From the NCBI GenBank assembly GCA_907163375.1, contig CAJQUW010011534.1, positions 124,001 to 188,000 on the forward strand: 64,000 nt of DNA, given 5' to 3'. Position numbers and translations under genes: made by a program. Of the stretch, positions 37,845-49,474 are shown piece after piece. The DNA comes from Prostheceraeus crozeri. Taxonomy: Eukaryota; Platyhelminthes; Polycladida; Euryleptidae. The stretch's first letter is position 1; every line of letters starts with the position of its first letter. The notes under the pieces were generated by a model, which worked only from the letters and a program-made list of their open reading frames with translations, searched no databases and was not told the DNA's origin.

Positions 37845-38640
37845 GGGGAGATTGTGCGCTCTGCAGTCGATGACGATGTGCTCCACGGTTTAAGGCGTGT
37901 GACCACAAGCACAGGTGGCAGACTCTTACAGGCCCCAGCTTTGAAGAGTCGCTGCTACTCGAGCTGTGTTAGAGCGTATCGATTAAGACGAATCCACTGC
38001 TTGCGTGGCAGGTCGGCTCCAGGCGGAAGTGTCTGGCTCGGCAGGGGACAAGCGGAATTGAGGTCCTTATATGACATTGATGTGCCACGCAACTGTGGGG
38101 TCGAAGCCGTCGGTGAGTACACGAACTGCATGGCGGGAGAAGGGCCTTCGTGACTTCAGACGCTGATTTGGTAGCGATGAGGCTCCGGTGACGCAGTGAT
38201 GAGGATATGCTGTTGATCTACCCTAGCAGCCGTGGCAACATTCATGTGAGTTGCGTGGGATACTGGAAAGTGCAATTCCTGCGAGGACTGGGAGGAAAAA
38301 CTTCTCTGTCGGTCGTAAGCAGCCGGTTATGATGCGCATTGTCTCATTGAGTGTGGTGTCAAGAACCTTTGTATGTGTGCTCCGGCACCAAACTGGTGAT
38401 GCATACTCCGCTGTGCTGTATACTAATGCGAAGACAGCTGTTCGTTGAGGTACGCGCTCCCAGTTAGTACCCGCTAAGGATCAAAGGAGGCTATTCCGCG
38501 CGTTGATTTTCTGTTGTATATTCTGAAGGTGGTTCTTATAGCTCAACGTACGATCGAGAGGTACCCCAAGATAGGTAGCGCAATCAACATTCGGGATTGT
38601 GACATCATCTACTACCTACCATCGATTATGATACATAACT
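37845..38640 (-). mobile_element. Jockey-like LINE reverse transcriptase 3' relic
   Basis: The minus-strand reading contains CATYLGVPLDRTLSYKNHL, VYSTAEYASPVWCRSTHT, MRIITGCLRPTEKFFLPVLA and a terminal Cys-rich tail CACGHTP...VEHIVIDCRAH. This is the usual end of jockey-type LINE proteins (xCxCGxxxQTxxHIxxxC). Several in-frame stops are present, so it is an old relic. GC is higher than its flanks. The YADD domain and the 5' part are absent. Confidence 0.85.
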
Positions 38641-41284
38641 CCTGTTTAGCAGTATTCACTCTATCAGCTAAGTGTGTGTGGGGGCAGCTGGGTAGCTCTG
38701 ATCGGTCCCCTGTCGCATTTTTTCCTGGACCTTGTAGTACTAAGCCGCTTGACCTGCGCATTTTCGGAACTTAACACAAAAATATGACAAAATTGTCACA
38801 TTTGCCCTCTGGAAGGTCAAATGTAAGACGAATTCTGAAAAGTACCTTTCATTTTGTGTGAGCTTGAAAAGATACCTCTTCTATGTAAACTGCCGCGAGG
38901 AAAAATCCAACTTTTCAGTCCCACGGGATCGCAAAGAACTTTTCCTGTGTAAGCTCTTGCGTAAAAAAATCATGGAAGTCTGTAAACAAGTCATGATTAG
39001 CCAGAGCATGGACTCCTAGATATAGCACTAGTTAACTGTCTGGACTATCATTTGTGGTCTTTGAGCATCTGCAAGTCGTCCTTTTTCTTAAATAATCACA
39101 TTTGAAGTTACTTAGAACTACAGAATTCTGAATATCATCTCACTAGTAGATTGGAATATTTACTTGATGAAAATCTTCCGCATTTGAGAAATTCACGAAA
39201 ATCCGTCGCTTGTCTACTAAGTTCCAATATTCCAAGAAATGCACCGAGTAAGTCAATTCTAATGGATATAATTGTACTTGGAAGAGATACAGATTGAAGA
39301 AATATACTACCTATATCGTCTTCAATTTTCATACAAATTGATGTTATCGAAGCGTTTCACATCCCTTGAGTTGCGTAGATTACTGAAAACAATGCGTGAC
39401 ATGTTCAGACAAAAATATTGTCATTCTCGCTGTTCAGTCTCAAGTGAACCATTTCTATTGCATTAAAAGATGAATTGCGACAGACAATTTTTTGTTTATG
39501 CTATCGCGTGCGTGACGTATAAGTGTATGCGGATTTTAAATTGCATCATTAACGTTACAAGAAATAAACAATTACAAGAGAAAAGTTTCTTCTCATTGGC
39601 AAAGCTGTATCATGATAATAAGAATTGATGATTATGTGTCACAATGGGAAATATCTAAGTATGAGCTCTTTGAGCATGTCCTTTTACATACAATGAAAAC
39701 ATAATGATATAATGAAGAAAATGTACAACTAACTTGGGACGACAGCTGGAATAGTCGCATATCTGCATAACGATACAAAATTGAACCATGAAATATATGA
39801 ACAGTACAGTGGAAAGAGCTGCTTTTTTTACTGAAAACTACTATTACGCTGCCGTGTTAAACCAGGAAAATATAAGATGTTGAATAAAATTCGTGATCAT
39901 CATTTTCTCCGTCAAAGTCGCAACACAATTCACAGCCTGTATTTGCTTCAGTGCCCTTTTCAAGTTTCACCTAGCATTTGCCTACTATGCTTGATTTAGA
40001 CCAATGCATTTACTATTATATTTATGTTCCGAATGAAGGGCTGTCAACCTTGAGCAATGTAAAATCGAGCATTTCGCGTCAATTTTGACATTTTGTGTAC
40101 CAATAAATTCATTAACTGAGATATTACTATTTCTTACAATTCTTTATAGCAGCATTTCACTGATGCAAGTTTTATGAACATCTTAACTATCAAAAGCCAG
40201 CTTTCTCATGACCCAGGTGATGAACATGGATTCATCATTTTATCACTCTATTATGATTGCCACTTAGACTTAGAATCGCTTTCTAGTCTTATCTTGAAAA
40301 CGTTACTGTCATTTCGCAATAACGCATATTATTTTCATTACTATCACAGAAAAAAGAAAGAATCATCAGGAAATTTGCCTGAAACTAGATGTCTATGAAT
40401 TTTCAAATCGGCAAATGAAAATAAAGCGCTGAAATGCACAAGGAGAGTGGGTCTTCTTGTGGTGATTATCTTATCTCACGAATTATCAGACACTTATCAC
40501 GCCCGAGACCATTGTTATTGAGAACGATTGATCGCTAACCGAAAGCTATCTAATACAAGAAAGCGATCCATCTGATAGAGAAGTGGTTAGGTGAATTTTT
40601 AATGATACAGCAGCTGAAAAAGTAATTTGTTTATTTTTATGTCGCATGTCGAATCCTGTCGATTCAGGGCTGTTAATCCTACCTATTGACAGCTTGTAAA
40701 ATTATGGCAACATATTTCATTCATTTGAGAATTGAACACTGCATTTTCATGACTTTTCAGAAATCATCAATTCCACGACAATTCCATCACAATAACTATC
40801 CGATGACAATTCCATCACACGACTATCCGTTACAATAGAGATATCTCTTAATTGATCATAACTGATATGACAACTGATGTGTGGTGATGAGGGCTTGATC
40901 CTGCCAATTGACACAGTCACATGTAGGCGGTTTGCCGCTCTGTTGGAATAGCACAGGTCTAATCAAACTGGATGTTAGGTTCGAATCCTGCCAGCTGCAC
41001 ATCTCTTGCATGGCAACCTGATCTATCGATTATGTCACTTCATTCTATTGTTGATGACTTCTCCAGATTTAAAAATTTCCATGACTTTTCCATTTCTTCC
41101 ATGATCGCGGGCACCGTGATACATCATATATTCGCTCTATGATTGAATGTTTGTCCGGTATTTGTAAACTTATAAAAGAATCTGTCACGTATTGAAAGGG
41201 TTGATAAACGAGCATATTTTACAAACTATGGCTAAGGAAAAAAGGAAATGTAATTTCAAAACCTATGAAATTTGTTATCGACGT
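38641..41284. other. Unassigned upstream stretch
   Basis: AT-rich, with no gene seen. Near 40926-41000 a B-box-like GGTTCGAATCC with a weak A-box-like stretch 50 nt before it suggests a decayed tRNA-derived SINE head, too poor to call. A short direct repeat, GATGACAATTCCATCACA, occurs at about 40775-40835. Confidence 0.4.
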
Positions 41285-42700
41285 AGCACACTAGTAGTCA
41301 CCGCATATTTTTTTCATTTTCTGCTCAAATAACTACAATTTATATCAGCTTTGATTATTAAAAGATTCACATTTCTTTAACGTCATAATATCTCTTCGTA
41401 GGTGAAATATTTCTAGCTTGCAGGCAGTGAGCGAGATATGGCAAATTTATTCATAACGCATTATTAGTCAGCCCAGTAGTATTTTGTCTTCTTTTGCTTT
41501 TGGTGAGTCCCTGGTTTTCTTTTAACCGCTCGAAAGTATCTTCTCTTGGTTAGAATAAGATAAAGCAATTCAAATCATTCTTTATGAAATTGCATTTATA
41601 TGTAATTATTCGCTGTGAAATTTGCTGCTAACGGATTATTCGTCACCTTAGTTTCAAGCATGATCTCAGTCAGCTGTACTAATGGTCTCAGTCAAACTAC
41701 AGCAATACTCAAATGAACTATGCCCTTCAAAATATGTGACGCAATGATAACAAGTCCAACGTAATCAGGTTCAAACATGTCTTAATTAAAGAGTAGGCAA
41801 TAATCAAACATTGGCTTTGAGATGAAATAGTAATGCAAGCGACTGACTGCTCTATGCCAAAGCCCATTGCAGTTTCAGTGGGGCAAACGGTGGATCAGCC
41901 AACTTTTGAAGTAATATTTCATGCAGTTTTATACTTTGCAATCAGATTGCAAAATAAGACGACTGAAGCTCCATCATTGTTTTTATCTTCAATTTACTCC
42001 ATTCTATTGAGCACCGACATATCACTTATCAATCACAAATATTCATAAGGTCAAAAGTAACAAAACTAATGTGTGACTATGATGAACCTCAACGCCATTA
42101 GGCATGCTCACCCACCAGAGACTTTAACGGTGCTGTCATAGTCAGAAGCTTGTAGACCGATGTGATGCTTTCAGAAAAGATGCTCTTCATTCCTACTGCC
42201 CGATGACATTTTCAGGGCTTTACCTCTATAACAAGATGTCGCTCGGTCAAAATCTTGACCATTTTACATTGGAAACCGCTAATAAGCAAAAAAAACTCCA
42301 AGGTGACGAATAATGTGTTAGCAGCAAATTTCACTGCAAATAATTACATATAAATGCAACTTCATAAAGAATGATTCGAATTGCTTTATCTTATTCTAAC
42401 CAAGAGAAGATACTTTCGAGCGGTTAAAAGAAAACCAGGGACTCACCAAAAGCAAAAGAAGACAAAATACTACTGGGCTGACTAATAATGAGTTATGAAT
42501 CAATTTGCCATATTTCGTTCACTACCTGCAAGCTAGGAATATTCCACTTAAGAATTTATAACTAAGATAAATAATTAAGATATATACATCTCAAGTTATT
42601 ACGTTGAAGAAGTGTAAATCTTTTAATAATCAGAGCTGATAGAAATTGTAGTTTTTAGAGCAGAAAATGAAAAAATATGGTGTGATTAGCAATGTGTTGC
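41285..42700. mobile_element. Foldback-type element with long inverted arms (about 1.4 kb)
   Basis: The arm 41285-41655 is the imperfect reverse complement of 42296-42700. Matching blocks include TTTTTCATTTTCTGCTC, TAGCTTGCAGG, ATTAGTCAGCCCAGTAGTAT and AACCGCTCGAAAGTATCTTC. The right arm carries about 35 extra bp. The centre (about 640 bp) has no recognised transposase; a 71-codon frame at 41833-42048 is unassigned. No clear target-site duplication was found. It is probably a non-autonomous DNA transposon or MITE. Confidence 0.85.
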
Positions 42701-44671
42701 AAACTGTACATTTGAGCACAAGTTATATGCTCAAAATGACTCAAAATTATTGCATGCATGACTTCCTTTCATCCCGTCTGCCGAACACTGGTTAACCTCG
42801 CATTCCGTTTTGTCACACAGACAAAATGAATATGCCGTTCGTTCCACATGTTTCAAGCATATTATGCATAAAATAACTTTTGAATGCAATTCTTCAATGC
42901 GCAGCAGGACCCTGTATACCTTACTGCCTCTGTTTGACATTTGACTGTTTTTATTCAATTGCGATAACTCGAAGTAAAACTATGATTTTCATTCGACAAA
43001 TGTAACTAATATATTCTATCCTATCATTGAAAATACGTGTACGATATCAAAATGTAAACAATATATTCATATCAACAATGGAAACTACTGAACAAAATAT
43101 TTGAGAGAAGCAGTTCACTCGCCCTAAAATCGAATTTTGTTGAACTTTGAATACTTTGAGGTCAAAGCCCCTGCATTTTGAAGTCCCACATTACGATGGA
43201 TCGAAGAATGTGTAATTTCATAATAGGGAAATACAGGTTGAAAATCGAAGAAGTATGATGGACTGGATGTACGGTTTCCATGACACGTCTTTCGTAACCG
43301 CCAATCCAAAGGAGATGTAATCTTGTTCTCTGATCATACTATCTGACCTCTTAATGAGATGATGATGATCATCTCCTTCAAGTCGTGAGTACAGAATACT
43401 CTGAGCTTTTGAAGGATTGAAGGAAATAAGCCATTTGGCGCCCCATTATTGCTAAGTTTAGAAAATCTTAGGACTCTGGTTCCACATCCGTGAGGAAAAA
43501 TACGAATTTACGGATGTACATAGTTATTGCGTTGTCAGGAGTGAAATTCTGTACATGCATCATAAAGTTGCTTCAATCACAGAAAATAATCTTAAAAATT
43601 TCTTATATGGATTTCCCTTCCAAAGGTCCCAAGATTGGATGCAGTTAGTTTTCATGAGCATTCATAGGATTCTCAGTAAAGGAAAATTGCCATTGATATC
43701 TTATGTGATGAAATTTGCAGTTGATTTTGTCGCCTGATGTTCGATTGTTTTGTGGAATCCTTTCAGTCATCCATATCGGAGGTGTGTGATATCAAGAAGC
43801 ATACTCTAGTTCGCGCCAGACAGTGTTTTAAAAAACTCACCATCATTTAAAAAAACCAAAATAACCCATGGGTTTTCTAAATACACTCACCAATTAATAG
43901 ACGTACGATCGAATTGGAGACAGATATTGATACAGTAGTAGGCTATGTCCGATGTCAAATCGCAAGCTCAACGGTGTATTCTAATTTAAGCATCAAAATA
44001 CTCAGAACATCATATTTCTACATTATCTGAAATACACGTCTTATTCTTTTCATAGTACCGAGACAATTCTTTCGGCATGAGATAAGAAGACATAATTCAG
44101 GCTCAGCGTCTAAATGGTTTAATAATTATCTATCTACACGAAATTGTAGGTAACTTTGACATCAGTAGATTATCTAGTTTAGCATTTATTCCAATGAAAA
44201 CAAATTTAGTGAGCGTCTAATATCCGTGTATGATTTCGTCATAGTAAAATCAATGATCCAAAAATGTTCATAACAAAAAGTGTGGCTATTACAAAATTAC
44301 TAGAAAGGTATGGAAACTCTTACAATCGTGAAGATGAAATGATATAACAGACTGATTAAAGCACCCAGTAACAGCAATATAGAAGAACTATAAAATTTTA
44401 CTAATCAGAGTAAGACATCTCTACAACTACTAACTAAAGTCTGACACCACGCTCATTCTACAAATGGGAGTTTCAAAGTCGAGTAGCTTGTGTATGATTA
44501 AGATGCAACAAATTACAAAAACAGTAAAATTTAACAGTTGTTATAGTTAAACAGTGGATTATTCTATCAGAAAAGGGGAAGTAGAGGAAAACAAGTACTA
44601 TTGCCGATAACATGTGATTTCTCATGCATCAGCTCTGCAGTAAATAAGTGCGCACCCAAACCTATGATCTT
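42701..44671. other. Unassigned upstream stretch
   Basis: AT-rich DNA without a recognisable gene, element end or RNA. Confidence 0.4.
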
Positions 44672-44940
44672 CTCCAGGACCACACGCAGAGCTGTGAATC
44701 GCAAAGCTCCTTCGTACGGCACAGCTTTGGAATCAGCTTCCCCAGACCACTTTCCCTGACCATTACAATCTTGATACTTTCAAGAGGCGTGCGAACAGGT
44801 TTCTGGTGGGGATAGATTAATCAGAAGGTCTGCTTTTTTCTTTGATTTATTTAAAGTAATACACTTTATTACTTTTTTTATTGACTAACCCCTCGCTTCG
44901 TTCATGGCGCATAGCTGTGCTAGGGGTGGAAGTTTTGTAA
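44672..44940 (+). mobile_element. LINE 3' end (reverse transcriptase C-terminus and UTR)
   Basis: The plus-strand reading LRTAQLWNQLPQTTFPDHYN, then LDTFKRRANRFLVGID and stop, matches the C-terminal LWNxLP...xLxxFKxxxxxFL pattern of jockey/CR1-group LINEs. It continues into a 3'UTR with TGGCGCATAGCTGTGCTAGG and an A-rich tail. It is 5'-truncated. Confidence 0.75.
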
Positions 44941-44971
44941 GAAAACAAGAAGACGTTATGTTGCGATTTAT

Positions 44972-45051
44972 AATTGTACCCAAATTTTCGCCTACACAGG
45001 CAGCGTCAGGGGACAGACGCGGTCTCTGTAGGCGAAAATTTCGGTACAATT
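44972..45051. repeat. Hairpin / MITE-like inverted repeat, 36-bp arms
   Basis: AATTGTACCCAAATTTTCGC continuing to CTACACAGGCAGCGTC is mirrored by a right arm ending GGCGAAAATTTCGGTACAATT, with about five mismatches and an eight-base loop AGGGGACA. It could be a miniature element, since no flanking duplication was resolved, and lies immediately after the LINE 3' end. Confidence 0.85.
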
Positions 45052-48000
45052 AACTTTCAAAACAGCATCGATTCTTTGATACGAAATTGAAACATGCTAC
45101 TTTGAGCGAAATTTCATTGTGATTATCGCAATTCTAGATAACAATCCCTCGTTACGTGCTTATTACAGAATTTCATTCATATAACTAATTAATACAACTT
45201 TGCCTGTATTTCTGGTATATTATGGTTTGGAGGGGGTCGTTCAGGATCCATCCTTACTGAGAAGTATCACATTTAAACCATCTAAGACAGCACGTAGAAA
45301 TGTGAGGTGTTCCTTAGAAAACACAAAAACAGATCTGGATATGGCTGAAGTCTTGTTGAATCTACGCCGAACCGAATGAAAGCAAATGGGTGCTGGGTGA
45401 TACATTGAATATGTTAGGCCTGCATAGCAAAAAGTATGGTACTTTATATTCTGCCTTCTATTTTGTTGCATGCGAAAAATGTAATTCATTTAAAAGTAGA
45501 CCTACAGAAATTGTTGCATATCAATTTTGATTGCAGGATATTACTAAGGATCATAGTTGTTTATTTCGACGCTCAATGCACGAGAAGAAAGCCCTTCACA
45601 TAAATTTCTATTACTTATGCAAATACAATGGCATCATACATATTATTCTGATTAATTTCCTATCGGATCTTTCCGCAAAAATTGACAATTCAATCGTCCT
45701 CAGGTGAATTGATATCACAGGAATGAGAATGTATTAACGAAGACACCAGCGGAAATTCATATTTCAAGAAGCCCTGAATAGAAAAAAGGACCTTTTATGT
45801 AGACTTATTAAGGCCCCGCGGAAAATTCTCATCCCTGATATCGAATACGGATGCGATTCGCATATCAATTGTCCACAGGGGCCTTGTGGAAATTTCTTAG
45901 TCACCATCGAGAGCACCCAAATTGAGCAAAATAGACTGTGCTAAAACATTAATGATAATAATAATTGATCCCAACCATCTTACCTCACATCAAGCTGCAA
46001 TGTCAAACGATATCCCACTTATTTGGTGACCACACTATTGAGCGCTGATGTTGGCTTCATACAATTTCCACTTCAAGTGATAGGCATGCCGAGAAACTTG
46101 GACGTAGTCGTATTTCGATGGGTTGCGCTTGAACAATTCTTTTACGTCAGGTAGCAAACCACATTGAAGTCCAACTTTACTTTATTGAGTCGCTCACACT
46201 CCGAACTCTGATCAGAGGTGATAACCAAAATAGTTATGTGATTAATCAAAGAATTCTGAGGGGTTCGGAAAAATTTTGTGCAATAGCTGCTTCAAAAGTT
46301 GTTTTCGCATGTAGCATCAATTTTCAGGTTTTTACTAACACCCCAGATGTAGATTCAAAAAATTGATTAGATATTAGATGTAGCCTAATACAAGAGCAGC
46401 ATAAGTTGTTTCGATTTCATTACAAATACGTGCATCCCCTACGTATGAACGCATACATTTATTGATTCATTCATTCATTCAGGGTTTTCTTACACAAAAG
46501 GTAGAAAAGGCATCACTAACGTGTAGCCTCAACAATATAAATTCAAAATGCTCGCAACTTTTAGTCACTTAACAGACTGTCCTTGAAATTAAGTTGATAT
46601 TCACTTGAAACCAGTGATTCGGAGTATCATGCACATCGCCTTCTTTCTGATTACTGATGTGTATGCTGCCATGAGATTACCAGCACTACAATAACAATGG
46701 TCAGAAAAATTTGCAGTGGGCAAAATGATTTGAAATAAAGAAGAAATAACGTATTAAGAGATATAATAGGAGAAATGAGAAACAATTTCGGAATTCTGAT
46801 TCGGTCAACAGCTCTTAGAAGGTCTGATAAACTGTCCAAGGTAGGGAATATCTTGTACGAAACTAAACATACTTCATACCATTGAGAAAAACTCGCCCTA
46901 CCCACTTTATTTTTATCAATTTTTGGACGATTTACCAGACCCAGCAAAAGTTTTGGATGATTTAAGGACTTAATGGAAACTTATAGTGCCTGGGCTACAA
47001 ACACACGCACTAAAAATCAAGGCATGAAAAATTATGCGAGAATATTTGAATTGGCATCCGAATCGACTGCGATAAGACTTATTACATGGTTTGAAGCAGA
47101 TACGAAAATCTTCATTTTGCTAGCTGGACGTCTGAAAATGGGAAAATGCACCCCAGATTCCTCTCATCAATACTAGGGTCGAATGAGTCACACATTACAT
47201 TTATATTTGATGCTGACGTTTACTCATGAAGTAATCATGTGGTCACCATTCACCAATTAATGTCCATTAAATCGTTATTAAAGTAAAATTTCTCGCTTAA
47301 GTCAAATAAATGCTTGATGTGTATTTCATCATCACTGATTATAATTATTTAATCACTTACTTTAATTTTTTCAAAGTTAGGTCAACAGTCAATGACATCT
47401 GCAAATTCTTCGAGAATTATTAGCGTTAAAGCTGGAATGTCGACATACCTTGTCTCGTAAAATATTCCAGTAAGACCTTCTTACATCACAGCGTAAGTGA
47501 AGGTTTATCTTCTTGAAACTGCCGGTCAACCACTTTGACTACGAAAGGCATCCGAGGTCACCTGACTTTTGCCTCTCGACTCCTGACTTTGGGGATATCT
47601 CTAGGGCGAAGTGCGCAAGAGAAGCTCCCATACGATTGAAGACCTACAAATAGATTGAAGACCGCCCAATGTATCCTTAGTCTTCCTGTAAGAGATTTCA
47701 TTTCAAGGCACCCAGCCGAAATGAACCGCATCTAACTTGGAGGGATAGCTTTCTTCACCATCAATACCATGCCCTCAGCAACCATCAGATTAAGCGCCTT
47801 TCCCAGCACACCAGACACCCTCCACCCCACTCTGTCGAAGACTAAGTTCGAATCCAAAACCAAACAGGACTGCATCTCACAAAGTGGGACAAGACGAGCA
47901 TCATCATCGAAGTGCGTTAATTTTTCCAATACGAAATGAGCGTGGATGGATCAGGTGACGTGATTCTTCGCAGCCACAAATTTCTCAGGAATACCACGTG

Positions 48001-49198
48001 ACATGATATTATCTCACCTACGATCGGAATCAGAACCATCGCACCATCCAAGGACAAGACCCATTACAGCGACAGTCACAAACTTCCAATACCTGTACCT
48101 ACTGCATTCATCGCGCCTGCACCTGCTAGCGGACCTCATGACACCTACATGCTGCTGTTCTCTCCAGAAAATCAACCGACGCCAATTAATCGTGATTCCA
48201 ACACTTCTGAACAGCCGTCTCTGAACACTTTCGAATTCAACCAACCTCCACTGACCGCAGTGATGAAACTGGATAGCATTGTCTCTCTGCCAAACCTCTC
48301 TTGCCCCTACCTCGCGTCATATAAGGTGAATATAAGGTCATATAAGCAATCATATAAGGTGAGAAGGATGATGACCCCTCATTATTGATACCATTATCTG
48401 AATCTCGCGTGATTCGTCCCCACAAGTCACTTTTTCAAACGCATACTGGATTACTTTCATGCACTTATCAGCCTTATCTCTCCCGACAACGACAACACCT
48501 TGCTATTGCAAACCCAACTGCTTCATTAATGTCAATGATGCTTGCATGACATGATTCTGCATACTTCAGTGACTCATGCATGGCAATGATTCCATGCTTT
48601 TGCTAATCGTAGTGTAGGGTAATGGTTTCCTATCTTACAGAGGCATTGAGCACTGTGCATGGTCAATGTCCAAGTAGAAGCCTTAGTTAAACAAAAACTT
48701 TTTAAGTTATTTGATTATCAACGTCTGACTCTATGTTATGTGACTCCGATTCATCGATCATTGACTTACATTCTCTCCTGTATGTCAGCTTGGGACCACT
48801 TCCATTCAATGCTGGTTGATAACTGTTAGCCGTGAGGGAATGGATTCACTTATAAACATATAGAACTCAAGACCGTATACACACGTGATGGAAGACGTCG
48901 AACAAGATGACATCTAGGAATCTCCATCCGCCGAGCGAAGGAACAAGCCTTGAATCGACCCTCTCGGATACGAATGATGAAAATCGCGGCCTCAACACCT
49001 CATAGGCAAGAAATATTGGCAGGCATGACAAACAATAAATGAAGTAAATAAATCACTTCTACAGCGAATGCTTGCTCAATCCCAGCAGTAGTTTGTGCTT
49101 TCTTATTTCTCCTGCTTTGTCTGATAAGAAAATGCCGCTCCGGCTAAATGGAAAGCAAAGCCTTGATATTTTAACGTCACTTCTCCCCATACTTGGCA
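45052..49198. other. Unassigned upstream stretch
   Basis: AT-rich, no supported gene. A short direct repeat of TCATATAAGGTGA-type units lies at 48317-48362. Reading frames around 47732-48425 on both strands overlap each other and show no family motif. Confidence 0.4.
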
Positions 49199-49355
49199 AT
49201 TGGACGGTGCTGATATAGTCAGACTTTTCTGAAACGTTGTAGTAGTTTTAGTTCGGATACCCTTTCTGCCGACTTTTAGTGACACTTTCAGAGCTCGACC
49301 TCTGGACCAAAAGATAGCCAGGCCAAGCACTTAACCACTGTGCCACGGAGACCAC
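49199..49355 (-). mobile_element. tRNA-derived SINE, copy 2
   Basis: The minus strand begins GGTCTCCGTGGCACAGTGG and continues with GTTAAGTGCTTGGCC. It has a good A-box (TGGCACAGTGG), a B-box-like GGTCGAGCTCTGA and a body AAGTCGGCAGAAAGGGTATCC, collinear with copy 1 at 13858-14019. The tail GTCTGACTATATCAGCACCG recurs in part at about 42132-42150 (GGTGCTGTCATAGTCAGAA), perhaps a third decayed copy. Confidence 0.78.
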
Positions 49356-49474
49356 CTAAAAGGAAGCTTAATTGAAAGTGGTACCATGATATCCTGAACA
49401 GTAAGTAGGCCCATCAGAAACATAGTTAGCAGTAGGAGTCTATGTTGTCCTATCTCAACAAGAGATAGATATAG

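Noticed and set aside
40926-41000. Possible tRNA gene or SINE head with GGTTCGAATCC
   Set aside because: Acceptor and anticodon stems do not pair and the A-box match is weak; at best a decayed SINE head.
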